64,000 nucleotides of DNA from Spirodela intermedia (Eukaryota > Streptophyta > Magnoliopsida > Alismatales > Araceae), in NCBI GenBank assembly GCA_902729315.2, contig LR746271.1, positions 5,166,001 through 5,230,000 on the forward strand. Reading direction: 5' to 3'. Both the position numbers and the translations under genes were made by a program. The notes beneath the pieces are model-generated. The model made no database searches. It was not told where the DNA came from and saw only the letters and a list, made by a program, of their open reading frames with translations. Shown here one piece after another: positions 49,785 to 61,301 of the stretch. Position 1 is the first letter of the stretch. Every line of letters starts with the position of its first letter.

Positions 49785-52700
49785 CCTCCCCCCCCTCTCT
49801 CTCTATCTTTGCTGATGGGCATAGTTTATGAAAATGATCCATAGATTCCCAAGAACCTTGCAAAAAGCCATGAGCCTCAACCTCCACAAGCATGGACCTG
49901 GAGAGTTCTAGGAAAGGATCTAGAAGGAGACCAAGGCCCACATGAACAAACCCTTGATCAATCCTTTGAATCATGCATATGGAATGTTCTAGAATGGCTC
50001 TACATGAACATTGAAGTCTAGAGGAGAAGGTTGATTTCACTAAAGGTCTATGGGTTTGTAATTTGTTGGTAACTAAGGCCTAGAATAGATCTCTATGACA
50101 ATTGAAGTATCAATTTTTGATTTCACCAAATCTATCTTAATGGTGTATTTGATGATTAATCTAAATGATTTTCTTGCTCAAGGATGGAAAATTTAAAGGA
50201 AATCTTTTGTGTAGATTATAAAGTTAAAATCTAATAGTCTTAGATGATAATCTTAGAATATTGATTAAATTTATGTGAGATTAATATGGAAAAAATTCCT
50301 ATTTGAATTTTATGGAATAATGTTTAGTGTTGTAATTTTAAATTGGTTTTCTCTGACAACCTTGGACAAATTATTGGATATTCAATGAAACATTTATTGT
50401 GAAATTTAGTTGGTTCGATCAAATCTTTGAGATGTGTCTTTCCTAATGCAATCTTATTGATCATATGTTTTTTTGGAACATATATGGAAGGATATGAATA
50501 TTTGTTTTCATTATGTGAAATTGAAAAGTTTTTTGAAAATTATTTTTGTTAAAATTAATGAACTTTTGACCAGCCCTCCAATCATATCAAAAATTTCATT
50601 AAATTCATTCAAAATAAAATCTAGGTGATGATGCACATTCAAAAATTAAGTTATTCATTAAATTTCAAACTTAGCCAAAGCTATTGCAAGCTTTATTAAA
50701 TTATCTTGAACCATATTTTTGGAATAAAATTAAGGTTTAGTTTTGTCACCATAAAATAGGGAGGAGGGGGGAGGGGTTGTTATTGAAGTTTGGGTTTCAC
50801 GATGATTAAATATGAAATCATCATCTATGATAGATTTTTTAACAATATATTTTATATAGAAACTTATTATCCTAATTGATAGTGTTGAAAGTGGAACAAG
50901 GGAACCTCCCACAGCTTGACCCAAAGAAGAAAGACATGCTCCACCAAGATTAGATAGTTCTCAATGGCTATCCACTTATTTTCGGCAATGAAAGGAAGGA
51001 GCTAATCACAAGGACTTTACATCACATCGAAGATCTATATTCCCTAATGGTCATAGTTATTCACATTTCTTGGTAGAAGGATGGGCAAGGTTGGATTGCT
51101 AATCTCATGTGCGGAGCTTGCCTGACTCAAAAACTTGAATAAGCAGGTATCAACACCATAGCAACTAGGCATACTTCTTAGAGCAAAGAAGACCTTATAT
51201 GGTAGCTTTCAAACACCATTGAAGTAGGGTACAATTAGATTGCTAATCTCACATGGGAATCTTGCATACTCAAAAGCTTTGAATTGGTAAGTATCAACTT
51301 ATTGGCATATTTAAAAGTTGAGGGGTCATTTTCTTTCATACAAGCTAGTTAAGTTTCTTAAATATAGTGGTGATGCGCCTAGCATTTCTATAATCAGAGT
51401 CATTTAAAGAATTATTTAATTTTAATGTGACATGTCTATTTTCTCCAAATTCCCTTTCTTCATTGCATTGTGCCAAGAAGGAGCCAACTTGTTTACATTC
51501 TTGTTGGTTCTAGGAAGCATGAAGTAAACTTTATAAGATCAAAATTAAGGAAGACCAAAAAAGTCATAATATACATGTATAATTAGTTTGGTTAGTTTCA
51601 CATTAAATTTCTTCTTCGATAATGTCATAACAAAAGAGAATGGAGGAAGTCAAACAAACACCAAAGACATTGACTAACATTGATGGATCAATAAATATTT
51701 TGGAACAAAAAGTCAATTTTGTACTTGCTTAGGGTAATACTAGACCCAACTCGTGTGGTGCTTGAACATACAATATAAATGCTTTGACTAAAGCAAAACT
51801 TAACGCAAAGCATTATTTAGGTCCTCAATGTGTCAAGATTACTCCCCATGCATTTAAGTGGGCCCCATGCCTCCCTAACTTGCACCCTTTGCTGACTTTC
51901 AACGAAGAGGGCCGGTCTCTCCCTCACTCAACTCTCTAACTCTCTAAAACTGCATCCATTCACATCATAAATCCAATCAAGAGTAGAATAAAACAGAACA
52001 ATAGTAGTTTAGATCACTTAGCCACATACTCTTTGGAGACCCAAGGCCTTAACATTGCCATCATCCCTAGTGCTGACAAAAGTACTGAAAGAGATGCCAG
52101 AGACATCAGCTACAAGTTACAGCTCTAGTCATATTAGTTTCACACTTGTAAGTTTTTGGCGTATGCCAAAAGTAAAATAATATTTATTTATTTATTTTAA
52201 AAAAAGATGAACCCAACTTTGCTTGGGCCCTTAGAAAAGTCCACAAAGTGGCCTCTAACCTGATCACATCGGTTTCCTAACCCTAAATTATTAGTGAACG
52301 GTTCCCCATGTTAAGATAAAGGTGGCCCTGGTGGAGGGAGAAAGACCACAACGGATGTGGAGGGCTTCGTTCTCCTTCCTTGGCTGTTCTTCTTCCGCAG
52401 GTAGTCCTGGAGAGACGCTGATGGTGACCTTACTTTTGCGGGCTGGCGATCAATGGCTGCTAGAGAGTTGGTCGAGCTCAGATCAACTAATTGGCCGGAA
52501 TTCTCCATTAAAATTGGTTATTCAGCCCAGAGCACCCTCTTTGGGCATAATTTATCAGTAAAATCGTATCGAGTTCCGACTACTGTTTAGTCAACGCGTC
52601 AGATCACACGTTAAAAAAACGTGGAAGACGTGTCTTTAAAGATGGGCGACTCTAAAAATGGCCTATCTCAGCACCCCGTTTTTCGCGGCAACAAGGTGTC
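49516..52700. other. AT-rich spacer; no gene recognised
   Basis: Begins with the promoter side of the preceding minus-strand gene and a CT/C-rich tract at about 49750-49805. From 50.0 to 52.3 kb it is AT-rich with no recognisable domains. A ~60 bp direct repeat (gattgctaatctcacatg...aagtatcaac) occurs at about 51092-51152 and 51238-51298. Confidence 0.5.
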
Positions 52701-52781
52701 GCATGGAATGTCAACGCTCTGCCGCGTCGGTTTAGATGAAGGCGACCCCCCCACCGCGTGATGCTCGTGCGGGACCGGAAG

Positions 52782-52790
52782 TATAAGAAA
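52782..52790 (+). promoter_or_regulatory. TATA box of small gene 1
   Basis: gTATAAGAAAggcggcgg, 104 bp before the ATG. The same 16-mer TATAAGAAAGGCGGCG occurs ahead of small gene 2 at 54512. Weaker similarity continues some 80 bp further upstream in both copies. Confidence 0.65.
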
Positions 52791-52885
52791 GGCGGCGGTC
52801 CCCCCGGGGAAGATGGGAGAAAGTTATTTGATTATCGAGTGATTATTCGGAGAGCTTCCCGGAGAGTTGCACCGGTCCCGGCAAC

Positions 52886-53119
52886 ATGCCCGGAGTCTCA
52901 GAGGCCTCAAGATCGGGAGTCGCCGGCGGCGCAGAACAGGGGGAACTCCGGCGGATGGTACCCTCTCCGCCGTCGCGTCTCCTCCCCGCCACCGGAGGCG
53001 TCGCCATCGATCCCATGCTGTGGAAGGACGAGGAGATGATGAAGAGGGAGCTAGTGGCCTGGGCAAAGGCCGTCGCCTTGAACTCCTTCCGTTCTTCGAA
53101 GCAGCATCCTCATGAGTAG
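52886..53119 (+). CDS. Small unknown protein, tandem paralogue 1
   Basis: A 77-codon intronless frame beginning MPGVSEASRS and ending in the conserved C-terminal half: AIDPMLWKDEEMMKRELVAW then AKAVALNSFRSS. I do not know the family. Evidence that it is real: a second gene 1.5 kb downstream has the same start (MPG), the same C-terminal block (DP.L..DEE.MK.EL..WAKAVA), the same ATG context (caacATGCC.GG) and the same TATA region. The N-terminal half is not conserved between the two except MPG. No signal peptide or membrane segment is visible. The C-terminal block should form an amphipathic helix. Confidence 0.7.
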   Translation: MPGVSEASRSGVAGGAEQGELRRMVPSPPSRLLPATGGVAIDPMLWKDEEMMKRELVAWAKAVALNSFRSSKQHPHE

Positions 53120-53133
53120 CCCCTCCGTTGGGG

Positions 53134-53167
<34 letters not shown>

Positions 53168-54511
53168 AGGTTAGTTGTTCGGGGGATATCAGGGCTGCCC
53201 TATCCTTTTGTCCAACACGAATTGGTGTTGTTGACTTTTTTCCGCGGGGAGGGAACTCGTCTGCCTCTCGAGCGTAAGGTCATCCTCTTCCGTTCAACAG
53301 CTCTAGAGAGAGGAAATGGCAGTCGACCATCTGATAGCTCCATGTAAACTCTCTTTTCTGAGTATATCTTGGAACAAATTCAGATGAATAAAGGTTCTAA
53401 GAAACCGGGTCAAACCCGAGTTTTCGATTACAACAAAAATGCGTGATAATTCCTACTCTGAGAAAAAATACAAGGTAAGATAAGCGTCCACGTCTTGGAT
53501 TCTTCAGTTTCGAAAGATTTCCTGCGCTAGTGCACGCGATTTTCTTCAAGAAAAACAAGTTCTGCAGGATGAAAATCCCCCGTGATCCAATCCAAAACCC
53601 TTAACGTTGACTGTGGAAGAAGAGAAATGGGTTTGTAGTTATTGTACCTCAAAGATGAGCCTAAAGTTTTGTTAAATGACGTCAATAAAATAGTTATTGG
53701 GGGTGGGTACATGAAAACTACAATAAAATAAGATTAAGATATCGTAGTACTACCCCCCATCTATAACATACCAATCAGCCATGGTTGATAACCAGACCCT
53801 ACCTCCCTCTTCTCCAGACCCTAAACAACCAGTCCTCATGGAAGAAGGTCAACTCCATCCTCAACCCCAATTCCTCCTCACCTGGTCGACATGGGGGTAG
53901 GAGAGAGAAAGCAAGAGAGAGAGAGAGAGAGAGAGAGAGTCCCCCCCACCAATTAGTCATTGAGATGACGTTTGCCTTACCTATTGGCAAGAAATTAACA
54001 TATTTTATGAAATATTGAGAACCAAGTTCATAAAGTAGTCTGCTTTCCTAAAGACAATCTGTGGGTCCATCATTAAACTTCCCGTTATTCCTCTATCGTC
54101 CTCACTCACGGGTGGAACTTAAATAAAAAATAAAACAATAGAACGATTATGCATATCATTATTGTCCCCTAAAAATTATAAGAACATAGCGCACTAATAA
54201 CGGGTCATAATATCGCGTGATCTGCTAAAAAAACATTCGGTAATCACCAAAACAATGGTTCTAAAAATATATCTATACTTTAGATTGAACGAGATAAATT
54301 ATATAAAAAAATAGCACGCGAAAAGCACGTGTGCTATCCTCGTGAGCAATGAGCTTAAAATACCAATATCTTCTCCGAATCTTGGTCAAACAATCATCAT
54401 CTCATTGCACCGACAACCTGTTCCTAATGCTGCCAACGCGGTCCCGTGTCGATGTACATGGAAGCGGTGAAACCAACCCTTCTAAGCGTGCGCCTCTCGT
54501 CCGCCCAGAAC
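53120..54511. other. Spacer between the two small genes
   Basis: Starts with the 3' region of small gene 1, including a CT tract at about 53140-53163. A GA tract lies at about 53915-53939. No other gene. Confidence 0.5.
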
Positions 54512-54520
54512 TATAAGAAA
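54512..54520 (+). promoter_or_regulatory. TATA box of small gene 2
   Basis: cTATAAGAAAggcggcgg, 78 bp before the ATG, matching the box of small gene 1. Confidence 0.65.
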
Positions 54521-54589
54521 GGCGGCGGCGATGCTGGCGCAGACAGACTGCACCGTCTGTTTTCCGACGATCTGCTCGGCGACGCCAAC

Positions 54590-54793
54590 ATGCCAGGAAC
54601 CGATGAGGACGCCGGAGTCCTTCGGAGCGCCGCCGTGGCGCCGGGTACGCGTCGCCCACCTTCCGATGGCGCCCGGATCGTAGACCCCTCGCTCTATAGA
54701 GACGAGGAGAGGATGAAGACGGAGCTCATCTTGTGGGCTAAGGCCGTCGCCTTTGACGCCGTCTGTTCTTCAAGGCTTCCTCGCCATGCGTAA
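54590..54793 (+). CDS. Small unknown protein, tandem paralogue 2
   Basis: A 67-codon intronless frame, MPGTDEDAGV..., ending with IVDPSLYRDEERMKTELILW then AKAVAFDAVCSS. It aligns over its last ~35 residues with the gene at 52886. Upstream in-frame codons back to 54446 exist, but the shared caacATGCC.GG context and distance from the TATA box favour this ATG. Divergence is high outside the C-terminal block while that block is kept, which suggests selection on it. A short similar stretch (gatcatcctcttc.g) occurs downstream of both genes, probably 3' UTR. Confidence 0.68.
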   Translation: MPGTDEDAGVLRSAAVAPGTRRPPSDGARIVDPSLYRDEERMKTELILWAKAVAFDAVCSSRLPRHA

Positions 54794-57700
54794 TCCCTTC
54801 ACGTTACCTACTAATCTTCTCTCTATCTCTCTCTAAATGTATACATATATACAAAATCTGGAGCATAAAGGATCTGCCGGCTCATTTGACAATTCTTCGT
54901 GCCGACGGAGACAGCCCCCTTGCAAGCATGGAAGCATGCGATCATCCTCTTCTGCTAAAGTTGTAGAGAAATCGAATGAACGATTTCTCCTTTATTTTCA
55001 CCGTCTTAGCGACGACTTCGTGGGTTAGTCCGGAAGCCCGGATCAGTCCTCGCCTCTTCCAGTGTTTGCCCAAAAAAGTAAATTGGGACAATAAGCTTAT
55101 ACCGGTCAACAGTAATTAGACAGCCTCTATTATTGGGTTTTCTTGATTGCAGGAAGAGGGGATGTTATTTTGGCGGGGTTTTCTAACAAGCTAGGCTCAA
55201 AATCAAGCTCTCAGATCCAGTTGGGCCGACGGATATTTATTGATGTATGAAGGCAGAAACCCATTCTGCTTATTGATTTTATTAAATCATAAATAAAGAT
55301 AATATTTACAAGCTTCCTACCACCTGAAGAATTGGTATTCAGGGGAACATCACCAATGAAATTTCATTTATCGTATCATGCATAGAGATAATGCTCATAT
55401 TAGAAATGAACTATTATCCAAAAAAAGCACAGTGAAATTTCATTGCATAGTGCTCTTTTGCATGTTAGAACATATGAAGAAGAAGAATATTCATATCCAC
55501 AAAATGCTCTTATACTTTTATTGATGTGGGTTTCTCAACTTAAGGTCCTCAATTGGACATTGTGTTGATAAATGGACTCTAGTTAAATATCTGATCCATC
55601 AATATGAAATTTGATATAGAGTACATTAATTAGAAATGTAAGCAGTCTAAAAAGCATAACCCAAAAGTGCCTAATGGATAAAACAAAGAAATGCCCAACC
55701 AAGTAATTTGGGTGGTCCATAAGTCCAAAACGTGTTTTCTTTTCATAGGGCTAGTATTACTTTCGATTATCTAAGAAATCCTTCAACTATTAGGGGATTA
55801 CACCTTGGATCCCATTGTTTATAGGATCCAAATCTACTTTTAGCAGTTTCAAGGAGGCCTGTAGCATATGCAAAGATGATTTATTTTTAACCAAGAAACT
55901 TTAGTTCTTCCCTCTTATTATTTGTGGGTTCAAGCAATTCCCTATAAATTCAAGGTGCCTGGTTTTTTTGATTCCACTGTTGTGAGTTGTAATCTCAATC
56001 TTATCTACCCTTGTGAATCAAGGATTTTGGATATTAATCTTTTGAAATCTAAGGTACTGATTTGTTTTAACTTTTACTTCCATACAATTCTAGCTATGCA
56101 ATCAAGGAATGACATTTATGAAGGGTTTGATAATGGCCTTTCCATGGTTGAAACTATATTGAGGGAAACTTGGCTCATTTAATTTTTTTTAGTCCTTTCT
56201 ATGAAGTTTTATTTGAAGGAAAGATATTAGTGATTATCATGCATCAAAACTACATTACTTAGTAGTAGAAAAGGTTAAAAAGGAGTTGGCTAAAGTGAAA
56301 TCACTACTCTTCAGCTTCATTAGTTATAAATGTTGGAGGTAATAGGACTCTATTATGAATTCAGAAAAGTTATTGACAAAATTTAATGCATAGCCAAAGT
56401 ATCTACATCCTAATGAGATTTATGAGCTTGTGACCCCATAAATTGACAAATCTGAACTAATGTTATAAGGCTATGTATGTGTGCCTAATTTAAGCTTCTT
56501 TAATGAAAAAAATGTCTTGTGAAGTCCTTAATTACATCCTAATTGTAGGAAATTAATTTTTCCTTACCAAAATTATTAGCTGAAATGATTAATAGGTCAT
56601 GATGCATTGGTATTGGCCATAGGGGCAAAAAAAAAGACTGACATTAATGATAGATTCCTACTAGTTTAAATTGATAAGGTTGTAAATGAACTTAGGAGGT
56701 TAAGTATTTCTCTAAAATAAATATCATGTATGGACAACAAATAAAAGTGAGTAAGGGTGACATACCTGATCACTAAAAGCAGTTACAATCAAATAGAGTG
56801 GCTTTGTGTTAAGAAATAGGTGGTCATGAAACAAAGGAAACAATCACTAGCCTCCATGAATCAATTATTAAAAATAATTTTCTCTCTAAATCTAAGAAGA
56901 AGATAAATGGATGAAAATAAAACGAAAATTATGAACAGAATATGTTGGCTTTGAAAGCCTTAGTTTAGATGATGACGAAATCAGTAGGACAATAAAATGA
57001 TAATTTTACACTACCATATGTATGTGATTTTAGAATTGATTGCCTAATCTGGAGTGTCTCTTTCTATTTCCAGGAATGGAGTTCACTCACTAAGTTATAT
57101 AATTTTACACATATTTAGAAGGATAGAAAATGTTTTACTCATTCAGCTTGCAAAGTTTACTTTTGTGATTACAAAGTCTACTCATCCTAGAGGAATAAGC
57201 ATTGAAATTCAAGAAAATATACTCAAAAGGTAAAATCATAAATTTATACTACATATATTCAAACATCTTCATGACTATTGAAGATTTTCAAATGCCCAAA
57301 TAAATTTTTTATTAAAAAAATTAGAGATCCTTTTCCTATAGGGTTTTATGTTTCTCTTCACATAGGAAGGGAATAGACTTTGGAGAGAGATGGCAATTAT
57401 GGGGCATAGTTTTACATGAAAAAATATAAAAAATGATAAAAAGGTTATAGCACCCCGTAAACTAGTCACATAAGTGCATCTTAGGTTCTGGATGATCTTT
57501 TTACCTAGTTTCTTAATATATAATAATAAAAACTTATACATGTATAAAGAACATTATCACCAATATCTAGGGAGATAAAAAATTATTTGAGGATCAAAAT
57601 CAACGAATTTGTCTTAATTATTCAACCAACTCCACACTTTAAAATACTTGCATTATCCTAAGCCAATAAATTAATATTACTGAAAGCTATATATGTTAGG

Positions 57701-59149
57701 TTTAAGGCTACACTTATATAAAAAAGGGGGGATTGAACATATATAATTCTAATCTCATTGTTTAGTTAGTTTAGTTATCAAATCTTGATCTTCTCCTTAA
57801 GGACCCAAGTCTTATATTAGTCTTAGATTACTAAATGTAAGACTAAGAGATTTAACAATGATTTTTCACACTACCTACATCCACTTTCTAAGATCAATAT
57901 TTGTTCTTGGGTTTCACTAGGATTGATCATTTGATCACATCTACTGATTACCAGGTTCAACTCTTTTAGAGTTTATCTTAAAAATTCTCTCATATTCTCA
58001 TGGCTCTAGGCAACCAATAATTAATTAATGCATTCAACTTTCTTAGGTGATTAAATAAAATTTTAATCACAAATAGGTCTCACAATATAAATGAAAGATT
58101 TTACCATAGGTTAATTTCTAGAAGATGATGTTTAATTAAAAATATGTACGAAGTTCTGATAAACAAGATGAAGTTTGATGCTTGTTGTCCTTTTCACATG
58201 GTTTTTTGGTAAATGATTGAAGTTGTTGTAACTTTAAACATACCAAGAAAGACTAAATGACTTTAGTTTTTTAGCACAACAAGTAATGACTTTTTTATTT
58301 ATTTTTAGATTTCATATATAAAAACTCATAAAGGGCTTGAGGCCGTAGTGGGAGTAAGAATATTTAATTTTTTATTTATTAGTTGTAAAGAAGATATGAT
58401 ATTTATAGGTAAATCATGTACAAAAAAATTCCTAGATTTTCATGATCTTTCAACATCCATTTTTTCTAGAATAAATATAAATTCAAATGATTGATGAACC
58501 AATATGATATATCTGTTAAATGACTTGAATATATTTATGTGAAATCAATATGGGATCCCACTAAGACTTAACATGTATATCTAACTCATATTAGTTCAAA
58601 ACATTTTGATAAAGATTTGATAGTGTAATTGATAGTATGTCTTATTAATCATAAATTCAAAATTAATTTTAAAAATATAAATTCATTTCCCTCCATCCTA
58701 AAACCAATAGAACAAATGTTTGGTTTTCTTGTCTTTTAATATTAAGAATGTTCAACAAGTTTGTATTACATGATGAGAAAAGATGAAAAATATCTTCTTG
58801 ACACAAAACTTGTTGAACTAATAAATGGCAATAAAAGGATTTAAGTATAAGTAGAGCATTGGTAATCAAGCAATAGATGCCCTCTATGGCATGAAATACT
58901 AAAGTTAAATGTATGTATCAAATTAATACTTTTCTAGTGAGACAAGCATGTTAAATGAAAATTTGAAGGCTAATTCAAATTCAAGAACTTTATTTGTATT
59001 TTAAGATTTTGGTTTCATCAACTCAAAATGGGAAAGGCAATAGGTCAAACTTTTAGATTCAGTTGTGGTCTTCTAAGGTTCCACATGACCATTTAGAAGA
59101 TATTTTACTAGTAGAATAAAAAAAAAGAGTCCTTACTTGGATGAATAAA

Positions 59150-59188
<39 letters not shown>

Positions 59189-59830
59189 ACTTAGATAATA
59201 TCGCCACCATAGTTAGTTCACAAACCTTACCTACTGATATATTGATAGACATGGATAGATTTTATTTTTTTCAGTTATCAGGATAAATGACCACAAAATA
59301 TTGAAGTGTGGTCATTCCACCACCCTCCTTTGAGCTCTTGCAGCTTGCTTAGCTGCACATGTAATTTGTCAAGAACATGGTCAACCAAAGTATTTCTCTC
59401 TTGGTCAATGACATAGGTTTAGTATTTCTAAGTTTCTAGGAGAATTTTTCATTGTTTGAGGCCATCATCATCAAAATGAGTTCCTCTTACCTCACAAATA
59501 TAGGACACATTAAAATATAGGTTCTTGATGGATGTACTAAATTAGGGTTGTTAAAATTCTGTAGGAGGAGTATCCTAGAACATCTTCATGTGCATCCAAG
59601 GTCAAACGTTGGGCAAGCATCGATGTGCATCTGACTTTAATGACATGACAAGGCCTCATGTCCTCAAAGGAGAGCTGACTTTCACGTTTCAACCAAGAGG
59701 AAGCCCAAGCATTTTCTCCTCCCTCAACTTCCCATAGAATTTACACAGATAAAGCTCATGCTATGATATAACCAAAGTCTACAGCGTTGGTCAGTGGAGA
59801 TGATGAACACCAAGTCTACAGCGTTGTCGC
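54794..59830. other. Long AT-rich spacer; no gene recognised
   Basis: About 5 kb of AT-rich DNA with only short random frames (the longest, 55922-56182, has no signature). A TA microsatellite lies at about 59152-59184. Old transposon sequence is likely but no domain could be read. Confidence 0.5.
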
Positions 59831-59837
59831 CTAGACA

Positions 59838-60118
59838 GTCCTGAGGCTTCTGTGTTGACACAATGACTGATAATCCACCAAAATCCAGAATCATCTGGAG
59901 CAACACTTCAGATTGCACTCTTGCCAATATCTGCAATCAAGTGCCAGTCTTTTGGATAGGATAATGCAGCACTTTGAAATTGGCAGATATGTCACCTTTC
60001 TCAAGCTTGAAACAATCTATTTTCTTCTCCCACCCTTGAAGACACTGTTTCTGCTAGAAAATTTTGAACAGTATCAAGCTCGCCATTCCTTTGAAAAGTG
60101 ACCACACTTGGTACAAAC
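59838..60118 (+). repeat. Left arm of an inverted repeat
   Basis: Matches the reverse complement of 60461-60745 over most of its length, for example taatccaccaaaatc, actggagcaacac-like, atgcag.actttgaaa, aagcttgaaac.atctatttt and cttggtacaaa. A ~15 bp phrase (aagtctacagcgttg) is duplicated just before it. Confidence 0.8.
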
Positions 60119-60283
60119 TCTTGGACAAAGGCCTGAATTTGAACTGAGACTTAGTCAACTGACTAGTGATTATGAGATAATTTTAGGAAAAAATATCACA
60201 ACCTTTTTTCAAAAATGACCAAAACAAACATCAAGATAAAATGTTTAAAGGGCTAAAAATCAAATATCAACCAACAGTTTTGT

Positions 60284-60661
60284 TTACCCTCTATAAATGG
60301 CAGAGGAGCATGGTCTATTTCCATGGCCAGCCACTAAGAACACTTGCTGTTGGTTGACCACACAGCCGAGGTCCTCAACTATGATCAGGTAATAGCCCAT
60401 TTCACCTTTGGTGGATCGATTTTTCTTCTGGTTTTCCATCATTCGTTCTTCTTTCCCATTTTGTACCAAGTGCTCTCGGCTTTCTAATGAATGAAAAGCA
60501 TGATATAATTCAACATTTTCTACTGAAAACCCTGCATCTTCAAGGGGGTGGGGGGAAAGAAAATAGATCGTTTCAAGCTTGGGGAAGGTGCCATGCTGGC
60601 CAGTTTCAAAGTACTGCATGATCCAGTCTGAAAGACCAACACTTATCGCATATTTGGGCAA
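60284..60661 (-). CDS. Open frame of unknown identity overlapping the right arm
   Basis: A 125-codon frame with [20 protein letters not shown] and [19 protein letters not shown], followed by [15 protein letters not shown]. The composition looks protein-like, so it may be an exon or captured exon of a gene I do not recognise. The left inverted arm carries the homologous sequence with frame breaks (for example a stop after the equivalent of FHSFEK). No splice context could be fixed. Uncertain whether coding. Confidence 0.3.
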   Translation of the reverse strand: MPKYAISVGLSDWIMQYFETGQHGTFPKLETIYFLSPHPLEDAGFSVENVELYHAFHSLESREHLVQNGKEERMMENQKKNRSTKGEMGYYLIIVEDLGCVVNQQQVFLVAGHGNRPCSSAIYRG

Positions 60662-60745
60662 GAACGCAATTGGATGTGTTGCTCCAGTTGACTCTAGATT
60701 TTGGTGGATTATCCTTCTTCATGCCTGCACAAAAGCTACTGGGGA
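60461..60745 (-). repeat. Right arm of the inverted repeat
   Basis: Inverted counterpart of 59838-60118, with about 340 bp between the arms. Identity by eye is roughly 75-80 percent with small indels. Confidence 0.8.
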
Positions 60746-61092
60746 TTCTGATCAGCAGTATCACAAAGGCACTAAAAAAATGTAAATGCTTTGCGCTCAC
60801 AAAAACCTACACCCAATATATTTCCACATATTCTGAACTGATATTCCATCCACTGCAGATTCACACTGACTAAACCAAGAGAGAGAAAGGAATCAAACAG
60901 CATCAGATTGCACAAGGATCAAGAGGAGGAAAAAACAGGGCCATCCAGAACCTTCCTCATCCTCCTACTCCATATCCACCCTCTGAAGAAATCTCAGAAC
61001 CCAGTAGTTCATCTCTCTGGGTTGACGGCCCGACCCACGAACCCACAGAGGAAGAGCTCATGGCTGGCCTCATACCCGTTGGAATTGGGTCT

Positions 61093-61242
61093 TCATGCCT
61101 TAAACCGGACGACGATGCAGGATATATCATCCTTGCTTTCTCTTTCCAATGCTTCGGCAGTCAGCTGCTTGGCAGCAGTTCGTGGGTCTTTGAACCTGCG
61201 GGCAATCTCTGCTGCCTCCTCGTTGCTCATGAACTGTATATC

Positions 61243-61301
<59 letters not shown>

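Noticed and set aside
53527-53712. LINE reverse transcriptase fragment (minus strand, YNNYKPISLLPQ)
   Set aside because: The short resemblance to the RPISLL motif stands alone; nothing else of a LINE RT surrounds it.
55922-56182. 86-codon plus-strand frame in the 55-59 kb spacer
   Set aside because: No family signature, no paired exons, AT-rich surroundings; consistent with chance.
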